Source: Methylocapsa sp. S129
Lineage (GTDB): Bacteria; Pseudomonadota; Alphaproteobacteria; Rhizobiales; Beijerinckiaceae
Reading direction: 5' to 3'
Assembly: GCF_009765995.1 (NCBI RefSeq)
Contig: NZ_LMUI01000059.1
Span: 105,444 to 145,080 of the forward strand
Length of the DNA: 39,637 bases
The position numbers and the translations under genes are program-made. Every line of letters starts with the position of its first letter. Position 1 is the stretch's first letter. This document shows positions 8,894 through 16,892 of the stretch, piece by piece. The notes under the pieces are model-generated. The model was not told the DNA's origin. It did not search any database and saw only the letters and a program-made list of their open reading frames with translations.

Positions 8894-9646
8894 ATGAAAA
8901 AACTCGAAGGTAAGATCGCTGTCATTACGGGCGGCAGCAGTGGGATTGGGTTGGCCACGGCCAAGCGCTTCGTGGAAGAAGGCGCGCACGTCGTGATCAC
9001 CGGGCGACGAGAGAAAGAGCTGAAGGAGGCCGCGGCCTTCATCACGAGAAACGTTACGACGGTTGTCGGCAACGTGTCGCGCCTGGAAGATCTGGACCGC
9101 CTCTATGCCGTGGTGAAAGAGAAACACGGTCACATCGACATTCTCTTCGCGAACGCGGGCGCGGGGACAGTCGCACCGCTCGCGGTCGCTACCGAGGCTC
9201 ATTTCGACCAGACCTTCGATGTGAACGTGAAAGGTCTGTTCTTTACGGTGCAGAAGGCCCTTCCCCTCTTCAATGACGGCGGTTCGATTATCCTGAATTC
9301 TTCAGTGTCGAACGTGTTGGGGCTTCCAGGGTTCAGTGCTTACGCCGCGAGTAAGGCGGCCGTCCGCAACTTTGCGCGCGCTTGGACACTGGAGCTAAAA
9401 GACCGCAAAATCCGCGTGAATGTGATGAGCCCCGGAGCAATCGATACCCCCGCCTTAGCGACGACGACGGGCCTTACTGCTGAACAGGCCGAGCAAGCGG
9501 TCGCACAGTTCACCACGCAGATCCCAATGGGTCGCAGAGGCATGCCCGAGGAAATCGCGGCTGCCGTCGCGTTCCTCGCCTCCGATGAAAGTTCTTACAT
9601 CACCGGCATGGATTTGGCCGTCGATGGAGGCATGGCGCAGGTCTGA
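8894..9646 (+). CDS. Short-chain dehydrogenase/reductase (SDR), paralogue of the preceding gene
   Basis: A 250-residue protein from the ATG at 8894, which has AAAGGA about 7 nt upstream; an alternative start at 8870 is less well placed. It carries TGGSSGIG, FANAGAGTV, Ser in ILNSSVSNVLG, and YAASKAAVRNF (YxxxK). It is clearly similar to the 8109-8843 product along its length, suggesting a tandem duplication followed by divergence. The Lys-rich start and somewhat lower GC hint that the two copies did not arise very recently. It should be an NAD(P)-dependent oxidoreductase; the substrate is unknown. Confidence 0.92.
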   Translation: MKKLEGKIAVITGGSSGIGLATAKRFVEEGAHVVITGRREKELKEAAAFITRNVTTVVGNVSRLEDLDRLYAVVKEKHGHIDILFANAGAGTVAPLAVATEAHFDQTFDVNVKGLFFTVQKALPLFNDGGSIILNSSVSNVLGLPGFSAYAASKAAVRNFARAWTLELKDRKIRVNVMSPGAIDTPALATTTGLTAEQAEQAVAQFTTQIPMGRRGMPEEIAAAVAFLASDESSYITGMDLAVDGGMAQV

Positions 9647-9680
9647 CCCCCCGGCGTTAACACAAGATCGGAGAAGCACT

Positions 9681-10280
9681 GTGAGCTATGCAATAATCGG
9701 TTTCGGCAAGATCGGCCACGCTCTTGCCAAGGCGTTCGCCCGCAAGGGCGTCGAAGTGTCCGTGGCAACCACCCGCGACCCGAAAAGCTTTGCATCCGAA
9801 GCGGCCGCGATCGGACCCACGATCATTGCCAAAACATTGGCGGAAGCCGTCAAGGCGGACATCATCTTTTTGGCGGTCCGTTTCGGGGCGCATCCGGATG
9901 TCGCGAAGGCGTTGCCCACGTGGCAGGGAAAGACCATCATCGATGTGACCAATGCCTACGGCGTGCCCCCTGAGGAACTGGGAGGACAGCCTTCTTCCAA
10001 GTTCGTCGCGCAGGCCTTCTCTGGTGCAAAACTGGTCAAAGGCTTCAACCACTTGGGCGCTGCCATCCTCGACCAAAATCCGGCCGTACACGGTGGCAGG
10101 AGAGTCGTGTTCCTGGCGAGCGACGAGGACGCTGCCGCAGCGGAGATTGGTGCGCTCGCGGAAAATCTCGGTTTCTCGCCGATCAACCTTGGCGGGCTGT
10201 CGGAAGGTGGGCTGCTTGTGCAGGCGCGCGGAAATAGCTGGGGTCGGCTGATCTTTATGGACCTGGTCAAGTTCGACTGA
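9681..10280 (+). CDS. NADPH-dependent F420-reductase-like oxidoreductase (COG2085 type)
   Basis: A 199-residue protein from a GTG at 9681 with a GGAG site. The N-terminal Rossmann motif is YAIIGFGKIGHALAKAF, followed by ADIIFLAVRFGAHPDVAKAL and KTIIDVTNAYG, then KGFNHLGAAIL and the C-terminal LGFSPINLGGLSEGGLLVQA. This is the fold of predicted dinucleotide-binding enzymes related to F420H2:NADP oxidoreductase and ferric-reductase-like NADPH proteins. In proteobacteria such proteins usually act on NADP without F420. A decayed second copy of its C-terminus lies at 11569-11868. Confidence 0.85.
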   Translation: MSYAIIGFGKIGHALAKAFARKGVEVSVATTRDPKSFASEAAAIGPTIIAKTLAEAVKADIIFLAVRFGAHPDVAKALPTWQGKTIIDVTNAYGVPPEELGGQPSSKFVAQAFSGAKLVKGFNHLGAAILDQNPAVHGGRRVVFLASDEDAAAAEIGALAENLGFSPINLGGLSEGGLLVQARGNSWGRLIFMDLVKFD

Positions 10281-10363
10281 TGACCACGACACGCCAACCG
10301 GCAGGCCGCGATGCACGGATCGGATCAAGCGCGATGCGATCCGTGCGAAATGGAGAAATTCCC

Positions 10364-10777
10364 ATGAGCCTTGAGAAGAACATCCAGACCGTGAAGGACT
10401 TCTTCGCCGCCATCGCCCGCGGCGACAAGGAGGGTCTGCTGGCGCTGGTCGCCGAAGACATCCAGTGGATCATTCCGGGCGAGGACTGGCCGCTGGCCGG
10501 AACGCGCCACGGGCGCGCCGAGCTGGCGGATTTGCTTGAGACGGCATCCAAGTCGATAGAAACGTTCACGGAACCCCGGGAGTTCGTGGCGCAGGGAGAC
10601 CGGGTTCTCGTCGTCGGCGTCGCTACCGGGAAAATCAAAGCCACGAACAAGCCGTTCAAGGACGACTGGATCTTCGCCATCACGGTCCGGGACGGTAGAC
10701 TGACCAACATCCGGGAATACGTCGACACGCAAGCGCTGGCCCGCGCCTCGCAGGTGGACGCGTCCGGGCCTGCGTAG
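10364..10777 (+). CDS. SnoaL-like / NTF2-fold protein
   Basis: A 137-residue protein from the ATG at 10364 with GGAG about 9 nt upstream. The pattern VKDFFAAIARGDKEGLLALV, AEDIQWIIPGEDWPLAGTRH, FVAQGDRVLVVGVATG and the final DGRLTNIREYVDTQAL is characteristic of SnoaL-like NTF2-fold proteins (ketosteroid isomerase-related). These are small alpha+beta-barrel dimers that serve as isomerases, cyclases, hydrolases or binding proteins. It lies in the same-strand run with the SDR genes. A specific reaction cannot be assigned. Confidence 0.85.
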   Translation: MSLEKNIQTVKDFFAAIARGDKEGLLALVAEDIQWIIPGEDWPLAGTRHGRAELADLLETASKSIETFTEPREFVAQGDRVLVVGVATGKIKATNKPFKDDWIFAITVRDGRLTNIREYVDTQALARASQVDASGPA

Positions 10778-10883
10778 CGCTGGCCCTTTGCAGCCATCGG
10801 CTCGGGTAGACGGTGGATCAGCCGTGGTTCGCCCCCTCGCACGCCGCGCGCTCGTCAAATGCTCAACCGTAAAGGAGATCCCG

Positions 10884-11516
10884 ATGTACGACCAATCCAA
10901 ACTATCCGAGTTGATCCGGTTCGCACGAGTCGGTGCGGGCTCCACCGTTATCGACGTTTACCCAGGCGACGGCGACTGGACCCGTCTCTTCTCCGACGTG
11001 GTGGGACCCGAAGGACGGGTCTATAGCTTCGTGCCGGCCGAAGTCGCCCACTTCAAGAACGATCCGGTCGGCCGCATGCGGACGCTCGCGAAGGAGCCGG
11101 GCCGAGAGAACGTCGAAGCCGTCTCGGCGGACCTTGTGGCGATGTCGGAGGTCACCCAACCAGCCGATGTCCTATGGCTGCACCTGTTTTATCACGATCT
11201 CCACACCGCGCTGATCCAGGCCAAGGGCGCGACGGCGACCGACTTCAATCGAGCCGTCTACGAGCGGCTGAAGCCCGGTGGGCGCTACGTCATCGTCGAC
11301 CACGCCGCCGCCGCGGGGGCGGGCGCGAGCGACGCCCAGACGCTGCATCGGATTGAGCCTGCATCCGTTCGCGAGGAGGTGGAGGCGGCCGGCTTCGTCA
11401 TGGACGCTGAAAGCGCCATGCTCGCGAACAAGGCCGATTCGCACACGATCAAGGTGTTCGATCCCTCGATCAAGGGCGAGACCGATCGCTTCGCCTATCG
11501 GTTCGTGAAGCTCTGA
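10884..11516 (+). CDS. Predicted class I SAM-dependent methyltransferase (COG4798-like)
   Basis: A 210-residue protein from the ATG at 10884, preceded by AAGGAG. The SAM-binding motif I region reads GAGSTVIDVYPGDGDWTRLF. Later segments are ADVLWLHLFYHDLH, YERLKPGGRYVIVDHAA, LHRIEPASVREEVEAAGF and VFDPSIKGETDRFAYRF. The order and wording fit the predicted methyltransferases of COG4798. It is probably the last intact gene of the SDR/F420-reductase-like operon. The substrate is unknown. Confidence 0.82.
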   Translation: MYDQSKLSELIRFARVGAGSTVIDVYPGDGDWTRLFSDVVGPEGRVYSFVPAEVAHFKNDPVGRMRTLAKEPGRENVEAVSADLVAMSEVTQPADVLWLHLFYHDLHTALIQAKGATATDFNRAVYERLKPGGRYVIVDHAAAAGAGASDAQTLHRIEPASVREEVEAAGFVMDAESAMLANKADSHTIKVFDPSIKGETDRFAYRFVKL

Positions 11517-11568
11517 CATTGAGTCATCCGCGCTACAGTGAGATCAGCTCTCACAAGCGTGGAAGCGT

Positions 11569-11868
11569 TGCCGCTTCGTCTTTCTGTGGAGCGACGACGA
11601 GGACGCGATCGCTCTGGTTGCGGATTTGGCCAAATACGTCGGGTTCGCACCCGTCACGCTGGGAAAGCTCAACGAGGATGGCTGGCTGGCGCACGCACGC
11701 GGCCGCACCTGGCGCCAGCTCATCTTCGAGGATTTGTTCAAGAAGGAGCAGTCATCGATCTACGACCGTATGACCGACGCCGATAACTGGTCGCGCGCTA
11801 ACTTTTTTGAGCCGCGCGCGACCGAATGTTTGAAGGCCACAAATTCGCGAAGGTTGGGGTGGGCCTGA
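11569..11868 (+). pseudogene. C-terminal remnant of an F420-reductase-like gene
   Basis: From about 11569 one frame reads RFVFLWSDDEDAIALVADLA and then KYVGFAPVTLGKLNEDGWLA, HARGRTWRQLIFEDLFKKEQ. It lines up with the last 60 residues of the intact 9681-10280 product (VVFLASDEDAAAAEIGALAE, then NLGFSPINLGGLSEGG). No start codon, Rossmann motif or upstream part is present. It is the tail of a second COG2085-type gene whose 5' part was lost, probably by recombination at the edge of the island region. Confidence 0.65.
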
Positions 11869-12015
11869 CGGCGTATGGGCGCCGTTCGAAGAGCGGGGAG
11901 ACGCCCGACAGAGCGGCAGATCTGCGGGTCGCCTAGAATTTATCGATTGCTATCGATGGCCTGGGATTTGCTCGAGCGTCCTCTGCTATCCGATACTACT
12001 CCACAGTAATCCCCT

Positions 12016-12030
12016 TCACTCCCACTCGAT
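12016..12030. repeat. Putative distal attachment site, exact copy of the guaA 3' end
   Basis: The 15 bp TCACTCCCACTCGAT are identical to 34061-34075, where they encode the last five codons of guaA (Ile-Glu-Trp-Glu-stop on the minus strand). Matches extend a few bases to the left (ATCCCCT here, ATTCCCG at guaA). The guaA 3' end is a well-known integration site for tyrosine-recombinase islands, so this is a candidate distal att site. Confidence 0.6.
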
Positions 12031-12132
12031 TCTTTCAATGCATCGCAACTCGATGATTTTTAAGAGCAAAATCTTTCCCTGACGATCGAAGCTCGACTAC
12101 CGGGCCGTCAGAATTTTCCGCTCTTGATTTCA
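12016..12132. repeat. Element-end homology block, copy A
   Basis: The sequence from the att-like core to the motif CCGTCAG-T-run-CGCTCTTGA (12106-12128) resembles 16619-16732 in order and spacing: core, then AAGAGCAAA/AACAGCAAA, then CCGTCAG about 88-90 bp from the core. It also contains an inverted repeat CTGACG...CGTCAG around 12081-12111. Conserved spacing suggests homologous termini of related integrated elements. Confidence 0.45.
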
Positions 12133-12704
12133 AAGGAAAATTTGCGCGATTCGAATTTTGCTCGGCTTCGACAACTATCGCCAACGATCGGTCAATTCTT
12201 CGCGTCGTCAATCGCGCGGCGCATTCTGCGCCAGGACGAAAAAGACCGTCGGCGCCTTTAGCTCAGGCCGCTCGCGCTTGGCCATGTTTGTGCCCTTCTG
12301 ATCCGCACGAACCTGGCCTCTTGAGGTTGATGCTCGGTGCGCTAACCCGATCCACCAGCCGGTTTCGAGTCCGGCCGCAGCATTGCACTGGCTTCACTGA
12401 GGCCGAGGCGCGCGCCTCGGATGCGTCGCGTGAGCAAGTGCAATTTTGTCATTTCGGCCCTCAATGCAGTACCCGTAGTATAAACGCCGCCCTGCCCCCT
12501 GGCGCCGTTGAAGGGCGAACGATGATGGCTCCGCCGGAGAACGAATAATAAGAAATGGGCGTTGCTGCGATGCGCCTCTGTTCGCGCTTTTGCCAGTATG
12601 ACTTTTTGGCGCCCTCATGTTGCGCAAAGACCCGCCCGCGATTCAGACGAGGTGAGCTTGGGCCATCGTCGAACCGGGTTCGCGCAGAGAGCAAAAAGAG
12701 CGTT

Positions 12705-13379
12705 TCAGGGAATCTCCCGAATCAACTTGGCGTAGGAAACCTTCCGCACCGGGTCCCATTCATCCGTCTTCTCGACGCCCCGAAGCGTACGGTGGTACCT
12801 TCCAGTGTGATTAAGCTGGGTCGGATCCAAAAATCGCATTCCGGTGCAGCCGGCCCGCAGAACGCGCAACGCGAACTCGTCCGTGCACAAAGCGATCTTG
12901 AAAAACCGATCGTAGAAAAGCTCATGGGCCGGCTCGGCGTCCGGACGGAAGGCGACAGCGTCAGGGGTCCCCCACAGCTCATCGCCGTCGGGACGATGCC
13001 GGAACTGGTAGTCCGAGCGTGCCGGATCGGTGACGTCCTCGGCCACCGGGACATGCATGAGTTGATAGCGCTTCGAGCGCGGCAGCGGCGCGGATTGGCT
13101 GGAATCGACGTCGAAATACTGGATATCGGAGGGGCCGAGTGCCATGACGCGTCTCATTTCCTCCGAGACGAACATGAACTTGCCCAATCGGAAGCAATCC
13201 TCGCCGAAATCCTCGCGAGTGAATTCAAGCCGGGCGATTGGCAACGCTGCGCCAAATTCTCCGGCGGCGGGAAGCAAGGGCAATAACTCCGCGGCGTTCC
13301 AGAATTCGTAGCCGCTCCAGAGACCTTTTCGATTTTCCCAGTGCGGGAACCAGGGCGTGACCACCCAGAATGTCTTCAT
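12705..13379 (-). CDS. Imm11-family (DUF1629) immunity protein, third in tandem
   Basis: A 224-residue protein from the ATG at 13377-13379, with a GAGGCGA site upstream. It shares with its two upstream neighbours the core RRVMALGPSDIQYFDVDSSQ, then APLPRSKRYQLMHVPVAEDV, EPAHELFYDRFFKIALCTDE and LRVLRAGCTG. This core is typical of the DUF1629/Imm11 family (MXAN_0049-like), known as immunity proteins of polymorphic toxins. It has the most diverged N-terminus of the three. Together they form a run toxin-Imm-Imm-Imm on the minus strand. The extra copies may protect against toxin variants carried by competitors; that role is inferred. Confidence 0.85.
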   Translation of the reverse strand: MKTFWVVTPWFPHWENRKGLWSGYEFWNAAELLPLLPAAGEFGAALPIARLEFTREDFGEDCFRLGKFMFVSEEMRRVMALGPSDIQYFDVDSSQSAPLPRSKRYQLMHVPVAEDVTDPARSDYQFRHRPDGDELWGTPDAVAFRPDAEPAHELFYDRFFKIALCTDEFALRVLRAGCTGMRFLDPTQLNHTGRYHRTLRGVEKTDEWDPVRKVSYAKLIREIP

Positions 13380-13410
13380 GTCTCGCCTCACGATTCTGCA
13401 GGAGCCCCTT

Positions 13411-14082
13411 TCAGGGGATCGTCTCGACCAATTTGGTGCGGAAGATCCTCTTGTTCCATCTGACGATCTCCTCGACGCCGCGCAGCGTGCGCAACCGTTC
13501 GAAGTTGCCGCGGGGATGGGACGGATCGAAAAAATACGCGCCAGGGCAGCCTGCCTTCAAGATTCGCAGCGCGAATTCATCGGTGCAGTAAATGACCCTG
13601 AAAAGCTTATCGTAGAAAATTTCGTGCGCCGGCTCGGCATCTTGGCGAAAGACGACGCGGAGCGGCATGCCGGTCTGGACGGTGGAGCCATCGGGAAGGT
13701 GACGGCAAATGTAGTCTGAGTTTATCGGATCAGACGCGTCCTCCGTCACAGGAATATGCAAGATTCGATAGTTTTTTGATCGCGGCAGAGGCGCGGACTC
13801 GCTCGCATCAACGTCGAAATATTGGATGTCGGAGGGGCCGAGAGCCATGGCGTTTCTCATTTTCTCCGACACGAACGTGAAACTGCCCCAGTAGAAGCAA
13901 TCGCGATCGAAAGTCTCGAGCGTCAAGGCGAGCTTCGCTGAGGGTAGCCGGCCTCGCAAAAACCGTCCCGCAATCGGTCCTTCCCCGCACGGCTCCGAGA
14001 CGCGCGAAACCGTGCAATGGTTCACAAGCCTGTCCGCGTCGCGGAGGTACAGCCAATACACGAACATCCAATATCTCTTCAT
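13411..14082 (-). CDS. Imm11-family (DUF1629) immunity protein, second in tandem
   Basis: A 223-residue protein from the ATG at 14080-14082 with GAGGCGG before it; a longer in-frame start is not needed. It opens MKRYWMFVYWLYLRDAD, close to the first copy (FWMFVDWTAYRKDAQ). The shared family core is RNAMALGPSDIQYFDVDASE, APLPRSKNYRILHIPVTEDA, EPAHEIFYDKLFRVIYCTDE, LRILKAGCPGAYFFDPS and TLRGVEEIVRWN. It sits 31 bp upstream of the third copy and about 88 bp below the first, so a single transcript is likely. Confidence 0.87.
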   Translation of the reverse strand: MKRYWMFVYWLYLRDADRLVNHCTVSRVSEPCGEGPIAGRFLRGRLPSAKLALTLETFDRDCFYWGSFTFVSEKMRNAMALGPSDIQYFDVDASESAPLPRSKNYRILHIPVTEDASDPINSDYICRHLPDGSTVQTGMPLRVVFRQDAEPAHEIFYDKLFRVIYCTDEFALRILKAGCPGAYFFDPSHPRGNFERLRTLRGVEEIVRWNKRIFRTKLVETIP

Positions 14083-14170
14083 AGGCCGCCTCAGCGCCCC
14101 AGCAACCGACCTGCGTCGAGCCAATTCTGCAGCCATGGTGTGGGCATCCAGAACATCTTCACGATTGGCC

Positions 14171-14872
14171 TCATGGCTCCGCGAAATCCGGTTTCAGGGG
14201 AATTTCATCAATCAGCTTGGTGCGCGGGATATTCAGGACGGGATTCCATTTAATGATCTCCTCGACCCCGCGAAGCGTGCGGATGCGCTGGTTGCCCACG
14301 CCGGACCAGCAAGAGGGATCGAAAAAAAACGCGCCGGAGCAGCCCGCCCGCAGGACCCGCACCGCGAAGGCGTCGGAACAGTAGATGAATTTGAAGATTC
14401 GATCGTAGAAAAGCTCATGCGCCGGCCGAGCGTCGGGGCGGAAAACGACATTGTTCGGGCTGTCGATTTCGAGGGAACCGTCGGCGCGATGCCGAACCAA
14501 GTAATCCGAGTTCTCGAGGTCGGAAACGTCCTCCGTCACCGGAACATGCATGACTTGATAATTTTTCGATCTGGGTAACGGCGCGCAGTCGCTTGCATCG
14601 ACTTCGAAATACTGGATATCGGACGGGCCAAGCGCCATCGCGCGCCTCATTTTTTCCGACACGAAAGAGAACTCGCTCCAACGGAAACAATCACGGTCAA
14701 AATCCTCGAGCGTCACGGTGAGCTTCGCCGTGAGCAACTCTTCATGCACAAACGCTCCGGCGACAGCTTGTTTATCGGACGCTTTCGAGTTGCGAAAAGC
14801 GGTGCAACTCCTCCGGAATTGGGCATCTTTGCGGTAAGCCGTCCAATCCACGAACATCCAGAACGGCGTCAC
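14171..14872 (-). CDS. Imm11-family (DUF1629) immunity protein, first in tandem, next to the toxin
   Basis: A 233-residue protein from a GTG at 14870-14872 with AGGTGA just upstream. It has the family core RRAMALGPSDIQYFEVDASD, APLPRSKNYQVMHVPVTEDV, PAHELFYDRIFKFIYCSDAF and VRVLRAGCSGAFFFDPS. It begins 8 bp after the toxin stop codon, which makes it the cognate immunity gene by position. The Imm11 family is established as an immunity family; which of the three proteins neutralises this toxin cannot be read from sequence. Confidence 0.88.
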   Translation of the reverse strand: MTPFWMFVDWTAYRKDAQFRRSCTAFRNSKASDKQAVAGAFVHEELLTAKLTVTLEDFDRDCFRWSEFSFVSEKMRRAMALGPSDIQYFEVDASDCAPLPRSKNYQVMHVPVTEDVSDLENSDYLVRHRADGSLEIDSPNNVVFRPDARPAHELFYDRIFKFIYCSDAFAVRVLRAGCSGAFFFDPSCWSGVGNQRIRTLRGVEEIIKWNPVLNIPRTKLIDEIPLKPDFAEP

Positions 14873-14880
14873 GTTTCACC

Positions 14881-16386
14881 TCAGTGCAATCGGGGCATCC
14901 ATTTGCCGGTTTCGATCGAATCTCTCATCTTTCCCGCCACTTTTTCAAAAATCGCGCGCGCTTGCGCAGGTGTCGGTGTACCGAGATACTCCGCTTCTTC
15001 AATGACGATTTTGCCCCACACCATCGCGTCGTATTTCGAGTGACTCGAGCTGTGAATCGGCAGATTCGGAGCGAGTTTCGCCTGGGCCGCCTCATTGGCC
15101 GGCAAGGCGATGAGATTCTCGATCGAATCCGGCTGCCATCCCGCCTGACTAGCAAGCGTTGCAAGAGGCAACTGCTCTCCCCACACGTTTGCGGGAATGA
15201 GATGGTGGGCCCGCATTTGGTCGTTGGGCTTAAGGTTCAGTGCGGCGCGCGCGCTTGAACTTGTGGTTTGGAGCGCGGCAGGCAAGTTCTCGGGGCGCGG
15301 CCGGCTCTCGAATATCGCGCCGCCGCGCATGCCGTCCTCTACGGCGACATTGATACAGCGCCCCGACAGCTGGTCACCCTGCAAGGCGAGATAAAGCGTG
15401 CCGGGTCTGGCAAGCTCGAGCGCCATAATGGACTGGCGCACGGATTCGAGCTGCTCTCCTCCGCCCCACGGCACATCGAAGTAGTTCCTGGGCGCCCCGT
15501 ATTCGGCCCAGACATAGGCGCGTGCGGCGAGAACGTCGGTCGCGCTTGTCGGATCAAGATCAAATTTGCTGATTGCGTCAGTGACCCTCGCTCTTTCCCT
15601 GAGGGGATCCATCGCCGCCAGCAACGTTGCCGCTGCGATAATTTGGCCAGAGCCAAGCTTGAGCGCTCCGCCTGCCAGTCTGGTTATATTTTCCCAATTC
15701 GCCGGATTTGCTTCAGGGATCCCCAGTCCATCCCAACGGATCGAGGCGTCGGCCACCTGCGCGCCGCCAATGTGGCTGCCGTAGCCTGCATAGATCCCAC
15801 GGTCCTCGACGTCAGGAGCATTCCGCGTGCTGTCGCCGCCCTGGTTGTTGTTCGGTGGAGCAGATTGATTGTTCGAGGAAGGTTGCTGCGATTCCGCCGT
15901 CCCGCGGGAGGATTGGCCGGCCGCAGAATCGTCACTCTTCGGCGCGAATTGTCCGCCTTGGCTGTCAGGGGCGCCAGCAGGCCAACGAGGGTGTTCGTCA
16001 GGATCCCAATCGGCTTTGAGCAGGCCGCTCCAGAGAAGCTCGCGAGCGAGCTCGATCATCTCCTGGCGCGAAGGCGCGCCCTTGGAAAGGGACGGCGGAT
16101 GGGGGATGCCCAGCAGCACTGTGGCGACCTGGGCGCGGACGACATCGCCTTCGTTGAGCGCCTTGGCGATTGCCGTAAGGCCGCCCCTCTTCGACGACAT
16201 ATCGACGGGCAGGTCGTATTGCGCGCTCATCTCTTGCGAGAGGTCGTCGCAATCGCGCGGCCGCCATTCGTCTTTGCCGTTCTGGCGCGTTCGAACGAGC
16301 AATGGAACGGCGCCGACGAAAGCCCCGCCCTCGTCGCAGAAGACGCCGCCGTTTCCGCGCCGCGATAGACGAAATTCGTGAATCAA
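14881..16386 (-). CDS. Polymorphic toxin with C-terminal AHH nuclease domain
   Basis: A 501-residue protein if it starts at the TTG at 16384-16386 (IHEFRLSRRGNGG). The N-terminal part (about 1-150) contains LPVDMSSKRGGLTAIAKALN and the motif HPRWPAGAPDSQGGQFAP, seen in rhizobial toxin and phage-like proteins. A low-complexity Ser/Gln/Asn/Pro linker (about 155-195) and a middle alpha-helical region follow. The C-terminus carries the AHH-family signature: AHHLIPANVWG at 393-403, then ENLIALPAN and HSSSHSKYDAMVWG (His residues near 445-450). AHH domains belong to the His-Me/HNH superfamily of nucleases and are delivered as toxin tips. No signal peptide, VgrG or PAAR domain is visible, so the export route is unclear. 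Three Imm11 genes follow in the same operon. Confidence 0.82.
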   Translation of the reverse strand: MIHEFRLSRRGNGGVFCDEGGAFVGAVPLLVRTRQNGKDEWRPRDCDDLSQEMSAQYDLPVDMSSKRGGLTAIAKALNEGDVVRAQVATVLLGIPHPPSLSKGAPSRQEMIELARELLWSGLLKADWDPDEHPRWPAGAPDSQGGQFAPKSDDSAAGQSSRGTAESQQPSSNNQSAPPNNNQGGDSTRNAPDVEDRGIYAGYGSHIGGAQVADASIRWDGLGIPEANPANWENITRLAGGALKLGSGQIIAAATLLAAMDPLRERARVTDAISKFDLDPTSATDVLAARAYVWAEYGAPRNYFDVPWGGGEQLESVRQSIMALELARPGTLYLALQGDQLSGRCINVAVEDGMRGGAIFESRPRPENLPAALQTTSSSARAALNLKPNDQMRAHHLIPANVWGEQLPLATLASQAGWQPDSIENLIALPANEAAQAKLAPNLPIHSSSHSKYDAMVWGKIVIEEAEYLGTPTPAQARAIFEKVAGKMRDSIETGKWMPRLH

Positions 16387-16536
16387 GGTTCTCGTCCCTT
16401 CTATTGGAGACGTGAGAACATATCATGAACAAATTGGAACGTCCAGCCCGGTTTTATGAAAAACAGAATTAGGTCTCTCCCACGCACCTTGCGGGCGGGC
16501 GGCAACCAATTGAAATCGCGGGAGCCCTAAGAAAAA

Positions 16537-16570
16537 CCGTCAGACCGATCATTGGTCCTGACGGTGTTTT
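16537..16570. terminator. Hairpin terminator, probably bidirectional
   Basis: The stem CCGTCAG + ACC pairs with GGT + CTGACGG, with one bulged C and the loop GATCATT (16547-16553). It is flanked by AAAAA on the left and GTTTT on the right, so it can act in both directions. Read on the minus strand it is followed by TTTTTC, the stronger signal. It would insulate the toxin gene from transcription arriving from the right. Confidence 0.65.
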
Positions 16571-16618
16571 CTCGACCGCGATCCCTGGCCTCCGATTGAA
16601 CGGTCGAAAGAACCGTCC

Positions 16619-16733
16619 TACTCCCACTCAATCATCGATCGCTCTTCCAAGCTCTTGTAACAGCAAATATTTTCGCTGCGTTGATTCTTGAATGCCGTCA
16701 TAAAGACCGTCAGTTTTTTTCGCTGTTGAAATT
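16619..16733. repeat. Element-end homology block, copy B
   Basis: It resembles copy A (12016-12132) in order and spacing. Its final part, from ATTCTT near 16684 through CCGTC, ACCGTCAG (16706-16713), a T-run and CGCTGTTGA (16721-16729), is very similar to copy C at 31740-31784. A terminus shared by related integrated elements is the simplest reading. Confidence 0.5.
16620..16632. repeat. Putative internal attachment site, near copy of the guaA 3' end
   Basis: ACTCCCACTCAAT matches ACTCCCACTCGAT of the guaA end (34063-34075) at 12 of 13 positions. Read on the minus strand it also spells Ile-Glu-Trp-Glu-stop, with TAG instead of TGA. It lies between the toxin/immunity module and the defence genes, as expected for the junction of two tandem insertions. 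Confidence 0.5.
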
Positions 16734-16829
16734 ACACGCCTATTTTAGGCCTCCGAAAAATTCCCCTATCGCGGTCTTTCGGTGACAATCGCTTCGATGA
16801 CACGCGTCAAAACCTGATTACATTCGTAC

Positions 16830-16892
16830 GTCCAGCGTAGCGATAGATGCCGCTGGACAGCGTCAGAAAACACTCACGCGACTCCTGTCGCG
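16830..16892. other. Two consecutive perfect hairpins
   Basis: Hairpin 1 pairs GTCCAGCG (16830-16837) with CGCTGGAC (16851-16858) around a 13-nt loop. Hairpin 2 pairs CGCGAC (16877-16882) with GTCGCG (16887-16892) around TCCT. Neither is followed by a T-run, so they are not typical terminators. They could belong to a small RNA or to a protein-binding or recombination site at the element end. Confidence 0.35.

Larger units (their letters stand above)
11870..12704. other. Gene-poor boundary region with a guaA-like 3'-end repeat
   Basis: About 830 bp without a supported protein gene. It holds an exact copy of the last 15 bp of guaA at 12016-12030 and, from there to about 12130, a flank resembling the one at 16619-16735. 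AT-rich segments (12050-12180) contrast with the surrounding genes. A 25-codon minus-strand frame (12208-12285) has no recognisable relatives. I read this as the left edge of the guaA island. Confidence 0.5.

Noticed and set aside
12208-12285. 25-codon minus-strand frame beginning MAKRERPELKAP
   Set aside because: Too short and without recognisable relatives; perhaps a remnant, but not supportable as a gene.
12288-12548. 86-codon plus-strand frame in the island left edge
   Set aside because: No ribosome-binding site or recognisable protein; gene-poor region.
12705-14872. Tandem repetition of similar sequence that could suggest a repeat array
   Set aside because: The similarity comes from three full-length paralogous immunity genes, not from a CRISPR or other short-repeat array.
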